Part shown: piece by piece, positions 51,387 through 63,562 of the stretch
Numbering within the stretch: the first letter of the stretch is position 1
How the letters are laid out: each line of letters opens with the position of its first letter
Source: Anseranas semipalmata
Lineage: Eukaryota; Chordata; Aves; Anseriformes; Anseranatidae
Assembly (NCBI GenBank): GCA_013399115.1
Contig: VXAA01001394.1
Span: 414,366 to 478,365, forward strand
Reading direction: 5' to 3'
Length of the DNA stretch: 64,000 nt
Translations under genes and position numbers: made by a program
The notes under the pieces: generated by a model
Databases searched by the model: none
What the model was told of the DNA's origin: nothing
What the model saw: the letters and a program-made list of their open reading frames with translations, nothing else

Positions 51387-52350
51387 TCATGTTATGCATT
51401 TCTATTCAGCCAGCTGCTTGTGGTCAAGTTATATACCTCATAGGTATATAAAACACAACAGTTTGTTCTTGCTCAACTTTCTGCAAATGTGACAGAAGGC
51501 AGCAGGGCTCCTCTTGAAATACCAGCCCTTCAGAGTGATGTACTTGGGCACCGCTGGAGTGTGTTTATACTGATTTGGCAAGTATGTGAGGCAGCAGCAT
51601 AGCAGTGAAGAGCTCTACAAAGAGCTAACAAGTTGTACAGAGGGGAGATGGGGAGACCTTACCTCACAGTTCATCTGTGTGCAGCGCTGAATGCAGAGTT
51701 GTCTTTTCAGGCTTCCTAGAAATCAGTATGACTTTTTTCAGAAACCTGTTGGGGGCCAACCAGGTAGCAGGGACTTGTTTTGTGGCTGGTACTCTGTCCC
51801 CTGAGACAACTATCCAAATACTTCCCTGCTTCACTACAGGACAGTGTCTTTTGTCAACTCATCCTGGGTCCTCCAGCCTAAGATTTTTTTTTGTTGGGGA
51901 TGAAGAAGGGGGAAGGGAAAAGATCATGTAAAACACTCACTGCATGAACTGCAAGCTTGAAAACTAATTGTGGTCCTCTCCCTGTGATCTGTTACCTGAA
52001 CGCAGTTATGTCAGGGTGTGCACAGGCCAGGAAAAGAAGCTATAAAATATCACTATCTGGGCTTTGGCTTTTCATATGTATTCTGTTTGAGGCGAGTGGA
52101 CACACTGAGTACCACAGAAAGTTATATACAGTAAATAGAATTCATTAAATTCATTATTCATTAACATTAAAGACATTTTAAAGTGTTAGCTTCCAGCTTA
52201 AGGAAAAGTGTAAGTAAATTGCATGTAAAATATCCATGTGTTTATTCTAGAGTGAAGTGTTGCCTCACTTGACTCCGTAAAAATGCACTCCTTGAAACAG
52301 AAAGCTAAACTGAACTGGTTTCATTTATCGCATCTGTGAAAGTGTATTGC

Positions 52351-52353
<3 letters not shown>

Positions 52354-52383
<30 letters not shown>
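52354..52383 (+). repeat. (TC)15 microsatellite
   Basis: Thirty bases of perfect TC dinucleotide repeat, broken by a G at 52384. It is the only clean dinucleotide microsatellite I see in the window and is likely polymorphic. Confidence 0.97.
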
Positions 52384-52386
<3 letters not shown>

Positions 52387-53585
52387 TTCTTAGGAGAAAA
52401 TAGAAGGAAAAGCCTTGATTACAGGTTAAATAGCGTGTATCCTCCAACTGTTACACCAAATTGTTTCTTATGTGCTTAATGCACTTACTTTGAATCCAAA
52501 GCCTGGAGGTTTAACTTTGGATGCCTTGAAATGAAAGCACACTTCGGTGATGAAGAAGGCATTTGCCTTCAGGTTGGGAAAAACTTAAACTAACGTCATC
52601 TCAGTGTGATTAGAGCTCATGTGTACTACTGACCTAGGGGCATGCATCAACAGGCAAGAGTCAGCAAAGACAATAAATTCATTCTCTTGCTTTGGAGAAT
52701 GCAGTTATAACAAGGTGAAAATCCCTCCAACAAGAGTGCGTATGTGCATAGTAAAGGTCATGATTATTAAGAACTCAAAGGATAAAAAAAAAAAAATATT
52801 TGGGAGTGCCATTGAAGTACTTACAGTATTTAGAGTATGGGGTGTATGCATTGACATAAAAATAAATTATTTTGAATTAATACAAAATTAAAGGTCAGTC
52901 CTAGGAGTGAGGCTCAGTTTGAGGAAATGATACAGTGCTTTTAGGCAGAGTTTGGACTTCAGTTAATTGTTATAAGTCTGGAGAACCAGGCTTTTTAAAC
53001 TGCAAAACCTAGATCATTGTGCCTATTTTTAAAGTCCAGTGCATGCCTGTCAGTTCAGACTTGATCAGTTTTTCAGGGAGGGACCATCTTTTCATCTTGT
53101 GGTTGTGTGGTGTGTACACCTTGGCTGTCTACCTGGCCAGGCTAATTAGCAAAGTAACAACATTGTTTTCCTGATTCCATTATCGTACTGAAAACACATC
53201 TATGTACAACCTGGATATACTTTTCCCGATCCTTTCCCTTTCTCTCCTTCCCACACTTCTCAGTAGTTTTTACCAGGCATTAGACCAGCTGGAGGGGGAT
53301 GAGAAGGCATCTGCTCTCTGTTGGTGGAGTGAAGATGATTCCTTGACCTCAAGCATTGGCTACACCAGCTATACCGACTAGCTAGGTCTCACAGAGGTAC
53401 TGCCCTTCCTACATAAACTTACACTCATTTTCCTGTGTCTAGTTTCGGTAAGTATATGTTGCCATACACTTCTTGTGTGCGTAGGATGTATGTAGATCTC
53501 TGTCAGGAATGATGTAGATGTGCGCCTGTGTCCGCAGGGAAGTTCTGGAAGGGTTCTGTTAGCACAGAAGCAGCAGGGAAGCTTT

Positions 53586-53935
53586 GAGGGTTAACGGGTA
53601 CGGAGGCAGAGCCGGGTGCTCCGTGGAGCTCGGGCTCCTGCCCGCTCCAAAGGCCCTGCCGGGCTCGCGCAGCTCGTGGCGGTGCTGTCTTCCCTCAGCA
53701 GCCGGCACAGGGCCCGCTGGGGGTGTCGGCAGGTTCAGCGGGACCTTTTCTCTCCATAACGTAGGCTGCTCTGGCTTTCATAAATTTGGCAATTAACAGG
53801 CCTCACGTCTGCAAGGCCCCAGGCTGCCTCTCTTGGCAGCATTCTCGCCCATCGGTTACTTGAAGGAGCTCCGCGTCTCCCAGCTTGTCTCCTGCAAACT
53901 CCCGCCAACCAGGAACTGCGCGGCTCGTCCCTGGC
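53586..53935. promoter_or_regulatory. CpG-rich islet
   Basis: About 350 bp with around 25 CpGs counted by eye and clearly higher GC than its flanks, densest at 53590-53720 and again at 53860-53935. Short open frames exist on both strands with arginine- and glycine-rich translations typical of GC-rich non-coding DNA. It may be a promoter or enhancer. Confidence 0.5.
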
Positions 53936-54796
53936 CAAACAGCATTTAATCTCCTCAGGCTCTTTTGAGGGCGTGGTGTGATATGAACTCTTTAAGTCAT
54001 TATACCAAATGCTTTTAGAGTATGTTTTAGGATTGAGAAGTACTATTCAGAAAGAATGCAATTATCTTCGTTGCAACGAAGGAATGACTGCACGATTCCA
54101 CGTATAAATACACGGACAGATCCGCATAAGGCCTTCAACACATCTATGTCTTTATGCTCAGTGTTTGAACCTGGCGTTTTTACTTTGAGTGCCTCTATAA
54201 ATGAGAACATACAGTTTATAAATTCTAAAACTTCCTTAAACACAATTTAAGGATCTCTTATCAACAACTTTTCAATTAAAAAACACATCACTCATTTGAT
54301 ATGTTATTTAGAAACTCGGGAGATGGCCTTCTAACCAGAACAATAATGGGGATAAAAATGTTCTTAAGAAATTAATGCAGTGATATGCATCCCCACCTTT
54401 CAACAAATAAGAATATGCCAGCCTCCAAGTAAATTTGGGCAAAGCCAGTAAAGATGATAGTCCAACGCTTTTTATTGTAAAATAAATACCTCTACAGTTT
54501 GTTCTTTGTATATAGAAAACTGACAGCGGAACTGTAACAGTAGCAGCCTGAATAGTAAGGGAATTATGGCTCAGCAGAAAATTTCACGAGATGCAACAGA
54601 TAAGAACAGTAATATTGATCCTTTCTAATCCAGTCTTAAAATTTCCAAAACAAGTGACCATTCGAGGCCTGAAACCCTTCTAAACTATTGTACAGGGTGC
54701 CATAGCAATATTGCCTTAGTGAATTTCCACCAAAAATCTCTTTATATCCTTCATTACTGAGAGCAGTGGTACAAGGTTTCACCATGCTTTAGTCCC

Positions 54797-55000
54797 GGCT
54801 GGCTGTCCTTATTAACACAACCTCGTTAACACTGCTGAACACGAGCTGGAGCTGGGGGAGAGGACAGTCCGTCAGCCCGGCCCCAGCCGGCCCCGCTGCA
54901 GGCCCCTGCCGGAGCAGGGCTGCGGGCACGCGTGGCACGGAGGCGTCCCCATGGAGGCACGGCCTGCGGGCTCGGTGGCTGCGTGGGGTCGGTCTGTGGG
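54797..55000. promoter_or_regulatory. CpG-rich islet
   Basis: Roughly 200 bp with about 18 CpGs counted by eye, flanked by AT-rich DNA on both sides. The minus-strand open frame 54789-55049 is proline- and arginine-rich and unrecognised; I regard it as a by-product of GC content. Confidence 0.5.
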
Positions 55001-56406
55001 CACTGGGCTCTCCAGGGACCTCACCAAGCTCCATTTCAAAAGGGAACAAGAAATGCCAGCTAGATGCCTACAGATATTTTCTCTGGGTTAAAGCTAGGAT
55101 AATCTATGCACACTTGCACTAGTGGATTGGCTAGTTAGTGTTTATAAAGATATAAATGAGCTGAAGTTAATTCATAGTAAATTAACATAAGCTCAAGCCT
55201 AGCAATACTTTTCAAGAAGTGACGAAAAGGGAGTTTAAATCTTCTGTGGGGAAAAATACCACCAAAGGAGGAGGAGGATCCTGAAGCCTGAGAGCTTAAA
55301 ATTTCTCAGTGGAAGAAATATCTGCACCATAGCAAGTAATGCTCTCTTCAGAGGAAAGCGTAACAGTAGCTGTGCAGTCCCCCACTAACAGGTAGTCTTG
55401 GGGTTAAGTTCCATGGCAACTACATTAATATATTGCACTCTGGACATTTTTGTCATACAAGCGTGTCTCATCTGTCTTTGTCTTGCTACACAGTTGGCCT
55501 GAGCAGGACCATATGCCGCACTCTGTTCCCTCCTGCGCTCCGCCAGGAAGTGTTGCTTTTTACATCTCTAGATCAGCGCTGTGTGTGTAGTTGGCTGGGA
55601 GAGCATCTGCCAAGCTACAGAGCTGTTCAAATATCAGCTGGCTTCTTATCTAGCTAGGCTTCGGACATGCTTGCTCCCAGGGTATATTAATTTCTGAAGT
55701 CAGATTTTTGCCATCTGTTTGAGGTTCTATCCTTTGGAATTCCTGAACCCTTTCCAAAAATTTCAACCCCACCCCAGTCAGACCTATCTTATAGGCTCCT
55801 TTCTCTATAAGGGGTTGCTAAGCCCGGTCAAGAGTGGATTTTGTTTCTTCTGCATTTCGTTATGAGACTACTCTTATGGTAGCCAGTTCCATAAGACAGT
55901 GGTTTCCTGAACTTTCTAACCACTGTAGCTAGGCTTGCTGTCACTGTGCATATCTAATTCTGTAGATACAGCAGTCGTTTTCTTGTAGGTGCAATAAATT
56001 AAGATCATATTAAATACCTGTCTTTGAAAGATGCCTAACCTCTCGCTAAAGGAGACCATTTCAAACACACCAGTACGCCCATTAAAATCCTGACAACGCA
56101 GCTCACTTACTAGTGGTGCTGTGCCTGTCCTATACTGCAAAGACAAGTGCTTGTTTCCATAGGATACGCATGGCTCTTGCTCTTACCAGCTGAAGGAAAC
56201 CTTTGAGGAGAAGTGTGTACAATTAACCTTGGCTAGGCACATAAAAATAAAAATATGCTTCTGCTTTGCATTCACTGGGACCATACAATGAGTGACCCAC
56301 ATCAAAGACTGCTTACAGTGCCTGTATCAGAGCAGATCAAACAATCTGCTAGTGAGAATGAACTGGTGTAGAGCTCTTTTGGAAATTCCTGACTTCCATA
56401 ACTTAC

Positions 56407-56550
56407 CTGAGAGTCCTCAGCATGCCCCCTGTTATTCCTCCATCAATTTTACTGCTGCTCAGAGTTCCCTCACCCTGGAGCTGTTGTTGGCCCCGTGCGA
56501 TGCAGCAGCGTGCTGCGGCACAGGCTGCCCCTGCTGAAGGGCCACGGTTC
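56407..56550 (-). other. Candidate 144-nt minus-strand exon with consensus donor
   Basis: On the minus strand an acceptor ending GTGTCACTTCCAG precedes 144 nt that are fully open in one frame. A consensus donor, CTCAG|GTAAGTT, follows. The frame needs one base from the previous exon and leaves two for the next. This is compatible with the candidate exon at 58819-58857 before it and with 48625-48805 after it. The first half of the translation is alanine-rich low complexity and not recognised. The acceptor tract is only moderately pyrimidine-rich. An exon of a non-coding transcript is equally possible. Confidence 0.22.
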
Positions 56551-56838
56551 CTGGAAGTGACACTGGTGCAGGGCTCAGAAGTAATGACTACTGCCTACAA
56601 TGTCTATGTTGAAAATGAACCCCATAAATATGGAGGCTTTCTATCACCCTTAACTAGTGAAAGTGTATCAGATCAAGCCTGAGATGCAAATCCCCTTGAA
56701 ACACACTAATGTCTTGTGTATTTCTTCAGGGTTTTTATTTGAGTACAAGGAAGATTAATGGCATATCTCTGTGTCTGTCTCTGTGAGGGTTAGGATCTGG
56801 CAATGAGCTGAAGGAATAAATGGTAGAGCTGTGGACAG

Positions 56839-56892
56839 AAGGTGGGTTTTGGTGGTCTGTTCCTGAAGGTGGGTTTTGGTGGTCTGTTCCTG
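56839..56892 (+). repeat. Perfect 27-bp tandem duplication
   Basis: Two adjacent identical copies of a 27-bp unit that begins AAGGTGGGTTTTGGTGG and ends CTGTTCCTG. Perfect identity implies a recent duplication or a sequencing or assembly artefact. Confidence 0.95.
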
Positions 56893-57024
56893 ATTCTACG
56901 CAGCCCTGTGTGCTCGGACACTGGGACTGTCACTGATTATTCTGCCAGCCTTTGACATTTTAAGTGTTTCTTGCCACAGAGAGAATCGTGCTCTGCCCCC
57001 ATCTTAGCCAAATACAAAAAATTG

Positions 57025-57038
57025 CCAGCAGGTGGCAT
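57025..57038 (+). promoter_or_regulatory. CTCF-like motif
   Basis: CCAGCAGGTGGCAT matches 13 of 14 positions of CCASYAGRKGGCRS. It is the most canonical core of the three found and points opposite to the other two. It lies about 130 bp past the 27-bp tandem duplication, in the GC-rich part of the window. Confidence 0.45.
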
Positions 57039-58818
57039 GCAAAGGGTGCTATTTCTGATGGTTTTTGCTTTGGTGGGGTTTTCCCTTAAAAGTAAAATAA
57101 AATAGAATTGGGAACTCAAAAGATGGTGATGTGAAAATGCCCTCTTTGCTGACAGGCTGGTGATTACTACTTCAGCATCGATGAGACAAACAGGCCTCCC
57201 TTCCTTCCCTCCGAAGAAGCGTCACAAAGCACGTTCCCATTTCAGGAACTCATCGCAGAGCTCTGGAGCCAGCGTCTCTCTGCCTGGCGGGGCTGGCCAG
57301 GCAGCGTGCTGTCAGGGTGCTGGCCTTGCCTTTCATGCTGCGGGTATTGACAGCAGCGCCTGACTTCTGCATGATGGCTGGCAAGAATGACAGAAAATAC
57401 AAGGCACTTTGTTTTGTGGTGCCATTCCAAATTTTTCTGTGACAACAGGTCAACAGGCTGGCCTACTGCCATTGGGAAACCACGTTTGGATGAAAGAAAT
57501 ACTATTTTTTGTTTGTAGCCTTATTACAAATGTCTGGGTTTAAGAAACTTGTGCTTCTCCCACATTAGCGCTCTAGACAAATCTTGAACTACCTTTGTGG
57601 CAAGCCCTAACAAACGCTGTCACTTTGACCTAATCCACTTTTCTGCACAGCTGTGCAAAAGTCACCTTTAGTTTTATCACATTTTAATGCAAACAAGGCC
57701 GGAAGGGTGCTTGTTTGGATTGAAGAAGCTGTGACAATTCATCTGAATGGGAACTTCAGTAACTGGGAAGAAAAATGTGACAGGGAGCTTTATCACTGCA
57801 TTGTACACAACAATCTGAAAATTATTGCTTCTTTAGGGGCCTATTCTCTCCTTGAGGCCTAGCACAGTCTATGCTAAGCAGCTAGACAGAACTGTGAATG
57901 GTTTGCCAGTCCTAAAGACAGATTTTAATTCTATTGTTTGTGGGTATCCCTGACTTTCCTAAGAGGATTCAAAGACAGGCTGCAGAACAAGGCAGCCAAC
58001 ATAAGACTTTGGTCAATCTTTAAAATTCAAACAGAAAATAACTCTTTCCTCAGCACTCCAAAATTGGTCAAACTCCAACGATGTTTGCTTTCAAAATTTG
58101 TCGAGTTCACTCAAAACTAAATGAAGTTGCAAAATGGGCTTTGTTAAGCTGTTTTTAAAAAGTTTGCTTGAACACTAATTTCCCGTAACAGTGTGAATAA
58201 GGCAGGGAGGAAAGATATTTCTTTTTAAAACATTGAAATTACCATAGTAAGAGGAGCATTTAAGAAATTATATATATAAACATTTACCAAACATGGGCAA
58301 ATATTTATATAGGCACAGGTCGTGTTTGTAGTAATTTTTTCTATACTTCAGTTAAATTCCAAGTGAAACTGCACAAGTGCTTGAATGTCGAAAAGCTTTA
58401 TCGCAGACTTGGGTAAAGCTATCGCAAACTGAATATTCAAAGTATTTGCAGAACGGAGTTGAATGAATCCTCCTTGAGGCTACAGCGTAAAACCTTAGGT
58501 AGAGGGGGAAGTAAGGGATTCGATCTCCTAGGAGACAGCAAACTGCAGCTCAGTGGGATCACCGCAGCTCAGGACTGCTTGGCTGCCCGGCTGCTGTCGT
58601 GTAGCTGTGAGCTGAATCGGCAAAACGGTGCACAAAGCGCAGAGCCTGCCGCCTGTTCCGGCAGCAAAAAGAGCCTCTCCAGGACCTTGCGCACCTGCCT
58701 GGCCTGCTGGAAAATACCGAGTGAAATGCATTCAGGAGCTGCACATCTTCTGTTTGGGGTGAAATCTTGTACAGATATGAAAATACCACTTTGGCACAAA
58801 TATTAGCAATGTACTTAC
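57039..58818. other. Mixed stretch with a GC-richer patch, no gene recognised
   Basis: Ordinary sequence to about 58450, then a GC-richer patch at 58500-58720 with about ten CpGs and open frames in several frames on both strands (up to 115 codons, 58459-58806 plus). None is recognisable and their mutual overlap argues against coding. Confidence 0.6.
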
Positions 58819-58857
58819 CTGATGCTAACCTCTTGCAGCTGGAGCATATTCAGGATG
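58819..58857 (-). other. Possible 39-nt minus-strand exon with consensus donor
   Basis: The minus-strand donor ATCAG|GTAAGTA is a full consensus match. An AG 39 nt upstream (CTGTTATAAAG) leaves one open frame that would start with one split base and end with two. The acceptor is weak and the exon very short. The donor is the reason to list it. Confidence 0.12.
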
Positions 58858-59251
58858 CTTTATAACAGTGCAGATAAATAAATACATAGTTGAGAAAACC
58901 TCCCTCTTAATTCAAGCACAGACAGGAGGTGAAGGACCAAGAAGCCTATCGTCCCCCGACAACTCAGCACTTGCTATGGCAAAGATCACTGAAGGATGAG
59001 ATTTGAGCACAGTCTTCTCCCTCTTCCCCTCTGCCCTTGGTTGATAAGATTGCAAACCATGGTGAATAATGGCAGCACCAAAAATCAAAAGTAATCTGGG
59101 AAATTCTGCTGTCAAACAGAAAGGGTGGCACCTGCCCAAGCCACTTTTGGTGACCATATCTGCTTGAAAATAAATAGCTATTGGATTCTGTCACTTTTCT
59201 TTAAAGAATCTGCAGTGTGTGCAGTGGCTGGAAAATAGTGTGAAAAAGTGA

Positions 59252-59265
59252 TTTTTTTTTTTTTT
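59252..59265 (+). repeat. Poly-T tract, 14 T
   Basis: An uninterrupted T run at the edge of the GC-rich zone. Confidence 0.95.
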
Positions 59266-59384
59266 GAAGGGAATATATATTTGGCGCTCTTATATAGTCC
59301 TAAATAATAACAGCAATTTACAGCAGTGTGATTACCCTGGTTATTTTTAGAAGCTGTGTGCTGTCTGGGGCACGCAAGACAGCG

Positions 59385-59660
59385 AGTTGGTACCGAAGGT
59401 CTTGGAGGAAGCTCCCGTTCTCATTAGGAACTGCAGAGTGAAACCCAGCAGCTGCTTTTCTGACAGCAGCCCGCGGCTGTTACCGCAGGGCCTTGAGGAA
59501 GCAGCGGGGTGTTGCTGGAAAGGGAGCGAAGCCGAGCGCTGCCGCAGAAGTCGCAGGCAGCCCGGCCGCGGTGGACAGCTCCTCGCCGGGCCTGCGGACG
59601 CGTCCTCCCGCAGCGCCTGAGGAGGGGTCGAGATCCCCAGGCTGCCGCCCTAGGGCTGCC
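59385..59660. promoter_or_regulatory. CpG islet, strongest in window
   Basis: About 275 bp with roughly 23 CpGs counted by eye and high GC, including CCGCGG, ACGCGT and CCGGCCGCGG. By eye it meets the usual CpG-island criteria of length, GC and CpG ratio. Several frames are open on both strands (59387-59620 and 59493-59750 plus, 59424-59666 and 59480-59821 minus), as GC content predicts. It would suit a promoter; the minus-strand candidate exons begin about 0.6 kb away in that direction. Confidence 0.55.
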
Positions 59661-60099
59661 CAGCACCCTGGCTGGAGCCTATCTGAGGGGTTTGATCGAT
59701 ATCTGATTAGTTTTATCACGCAGCGGTATCGTGACACAACTTTGCAGTAGAAGTGGGCTGCTTCTGCCTGCAGCCTTTGAATTTTACCTGGGTGATAGCA
59801 TAGCACGTTTGCCAAAGGCACCTGCAGTCCTGCAGAGGCTGACTCTTTCCTTCAGGGAGTTGCATGCACCTCAGCCCCACCCACTACCTACGTTAAACTA
59901 CAAAACTTTCACTATATTGGAAATGTAATTAGAATTATCTTTAATTGTTATGACTTCTATGCCAAGACTTGTCTGCAGTGTTGCAATTGTTGCATCATAG
60001 ATACCTTTCAATTCTTTCCTTTGCATCTTCTTAGCACCTTGCCCAATACTTGCTCATCACCTTTCTGAAACAGCACATCCTTAATTTTCCACATCTTCC

Positions 60100-60125
60100 A
60101 AAAATAAAAAATAAAAATAAAAAAA
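60100..60125 (+). repeat. A-rich (AAAAAT)n simple repeat
   Basis: A runs of five to seven separated by single T. Together with 60237-60253 it forms an A-rich patch; no retrocopy body is recognised. Confidence 0.9.
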
Positions 60126-60236
60126 CTTAAACTGTCCACTGATTGCTTGCAGGTTAGCCCAGGTATTTACCAAGCGGCAGACATGAAGGAGAAGCTTGGG
60201 AGCGGGTAAGGCTATAGAATTGGGCAAGGTCTCTTC

Positions 60237-60253
60237 AAAAAAAAAAAAAAAAA
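60237..60253 (+). repeat. Poly-A tract, 17 A
   Basis: The longest uninterrupted A run on the plus strand. There is no AATAAA a short distance upstream and no visible target-site duplication, so it is not a clear retrocopy tail. Confidence 0.95.
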
Positions 60254-63200
60254 GCCCTCTATTTCCTTATACAGGAATTTCAAGTTGTTCTCACCTTAGC
60301 ACTGCTATCCATTTACAATTGGGCACTTTCCAAGGAAGGCAAAAAATGATCCTTCTCTTCCTCCTTCCATACCCACCTGCCTCGTACTGACAGTAATTAT
60401 ACTGGGTGAGTTGGTAAATTCTTAAGCCGGGGTCTGCTCCTGTGCTCAGTGTGGCTCTAATGGATCTGGTTATACCCACAATAGCTCTACACTCAAACCA
60501 CCGTCATGGACTCCAGTGCAAGATAATTAACCACAAAGTGAGTTATATGTCCCAAGCTGAAAACATAATGAAAATCAAGGTCAATTACCCTGTTGTAGGA
60601 GACTGGGAGGAATCTTCTGCATGGGAGTCCATATTAGGCTGCAAGACTGCCGTTTTTAATATTTAGTAGGATTATACCTTTAAAAAGGAAGTTTTAAACC
60701 TGTTGACTGAGGTAATGAGTGGTCTTCATACTGATTTTTAATCTGTTGTGTTTTTGGTGGTGTTGTTTTGTTTTTAACAAGTTAGAGCTCACTTGAGCTA
60801 GACTACAGAAAGAGAAAGAATAAAATTCTTCTTTTAATTCATTATTGAAGTGTTCCAGCAATTGGCACTTATTCTGGGGATTATAGGGATGTAGAGGTAA
60901 TTTCTGGCAAACCTCAACAATTTATGGGAATCAGCTTTGAAGGATTAGATCTTTGGGCAGTGACAGAGCTGCTATTCCAGAAAGTCTTTCTTTGATTACT
61001 TGGAAGTAAAGCCTGCAGGTTTTGGCCAAAAGCAGGAGGATAATAAAAGTCACGTTCAACGATATTTGAGAGTGGGGGTCGATCAGGTAAGAGGAGCATC
61101 TGTGCATGTTGCATCAACAAGGAAATTCCATTTAATTAGGGATCATGATATTTTTATTTGTGTTTTGTTAGGGATGATGTTTGATGATGTTTTAGATTTC
61201 ATGACATTATTATTATGGAAAAAGAATAGCTTCTGTCTACACAGCTGCAATCTAATATATAGATAAACACATTATTTTTCAAATTGTTAGTCCTATCTAT
61301 AGATCAGGTCATTACATTCATGAAGACAAGTGATAGGGTCTGAAACTCTCACTGGAATACCAGAAACAATTCTCTTACTTGGGGTTAGGCAAAATTATTT
61401 TTTGTTTAGAGGCTGAAATACTTTTTCAGTCCTGTGCTCTATGCAATTACAAATTGGTGTCCCAGAAACTCATCTTGCAAGGGTGGAAGAATATTATCAT
61501 TAGTTCTTTTCAGCAAAGACTGTGTTGGCCACTGCCATTTTAACAAAGAAAAATTCAAATGCAGAAAGATAGGTGACCTGGGGGATCCCAGCAGCACTGG
61601 TCCTTGAAACGCCTCTGCAGTGTAACCATTAAACAATTCTTTCGGCATCCTACTCCCGGGCCTGAGGCTGGCTGAGACCTTGTTAGCTTTCTGTGAAGCT
61701 TCGCATGGTGCATTTGCAGTATCTGTTTTGTGCTAGCTGTTTGTGAAACTCTGACAAAATGTGCTTTTCTGAGAAATTGGCAATGCTGTATTATACCCTG
61801 CATGTCTGCATACTGTCACAGACCTAAGATGTAGTCTGATTATCTGAATACTCTTTCCTTGGAAGATAACTGCACTCAATCCAAGAGGATGCTGATGAAA
61901 CCTCTCAGTGCATGTCTGACAGTGTATAGATCTCTGACCCCTACTTGTAAACTACATTTTAGTTATCAATTTTCTTTCTTTTTCATTTCCTTATGCTCTG
62001 TCCCTTGTCATAGATCTTGCCTCCAGCAGATTAAAATGAGGTATATTTTAGCTTCATTGGCCGTGGCCAGAGAGAAGCATGAAAGAAAATCTGTAATTTT
62101 TGTCTCTCCCTCTCCAGAAGCTGCAGTTCTAAGGGAGTCCTCTCAAATGAACTGCAGAGCTTGGCCTGTTTGAGACCAGCCACCAACCCAAGAGGCTTCT
62201 TATCCGAAATTCATGATTTAAAGTATTGCTTGAAAGAGTAAATAAAAACACATTGTGATAGTCCTGCTTTCTAGCTGACGCTCTCGGTTATGGTTATTAC
62301 TTGTCTGCTGGCTTGGTACACACAACCTGTGCTCTGCAGTTTCTAGTTGTTGCTGGGTTTGTACATAGTGCTAATGGCTGCACTTATCCTGCTCCACTCT
62401 TCCCACCTGGTGCCCTCAGACAAGCATAAATGGGGACAAAACTTGGATCTCCTGTTCAAGCTTGCATAACAATTTAGTTGCTAAGTACAAGCTAGAAACA
62501 AAATCCCACTTGCTCTCTTAGTTTTGTAAGCTGCCTGGAGGGAAGTATGGGGTTTTTCAGTAAGAGATGCAAGTTTTCTGTACATTGGAAGAGGTCTAGT
62601 ATGTAGGAAGTTAATGTTAGAAATTGCTTTTCAAAATCAGTGTTAGCCTACAATATAATTCTGTCTGCATATGTAGGGGTCTGTTCAGATTTTGAAGTAC
62701 TGGTGGAAACTCCATTGCAGCTCAGAGTGGAGGGGGAGTACACGGGGTGGTGGCAGAACCCCCAGACTAACAGGGCAGCAGGAGGAGCAAGCACCACCTA
62801 GGTCGTTACTGCGCTGTGTGTGAGCTCTGCAAGGACTGTAGCGAGTGGCGTGCTATGCATAAGGGCATGTGTACCATTAACATCTGTATCTCATGTGTGT
62901 TGTATGCTCTTACCAGTGCAGTAAAGATACTATGACCAAAAAGAAGCAGCCTGAACATAAAAAATGTGATCTCATATAGTAGAATTGTAAACTAGGATAG
63001 ACTAAGAGGGAAAGAAAGAGCAGCCAGCTTCTGTAGGTTTTAATTTGGATTGCAGAGCTCACTGCTGTGCCTGCTGTTACATTTTCAACTTTCTTTCTTC
63101 CCAGCAGATGAAGAACGTTAGCGATTTTTTGGTTCATGGTTATGCTTCTCTTGCTCTTACAGAATTGCTCTACTCTGAGTTTCATGCCATTGTCTTTTCA

Positions 63201-63528
63201 GCCCTTACAGCCTGTCTCACTAATTCTGCTTTATCCCCAGCATCTCCTTCCTACACTTCTATACTGCTAGAAGGAGTGAGCGAGTTTGCTTTGCCAGTGG
63301 CTTCCTTTCCTCTGTCCAAGGTAGGCTGTGTTCCTCCTTTAACTACCCCAGTTGTCAGCTGACAGTCCCACCTCTCAGTCGGCCAGATCACGTCCCTCAC
63401 TCAAAATCTACATGATGGCTCCTGCTAACTTTTCTCCACCAGGATCCAACGTTACAGCCTTACTGTGCTGGCTTATTTGTTAAGCCCTTACCCTGCGCTG
63501 TCTGAACTTCCTTATTTCATATTCTTCA

Positions 63529-63562
63529 GATCTCCAAATATCAGGGATCTCCAAGTATCAGG
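63529..63562 (+). repeat. Two-copy 17-bp tandem duplication
   Basis: GATCTCCAAATATCAGG is followed directly by a copy with a single A-to-G difference. It is a simple local duplication. Confidence 0.9.

Larger units (their letters stand above)
49941..53585. other. AT-rich non-coding stretch, no gene recognised
   Basis: No convincing open frame. It contains the (TC)15 microsatellite, a short alternating purine-pyrimidine tract and small A and T runs (50402-50415, 50599-50610, 52784-52796). Confidence 0.7.
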
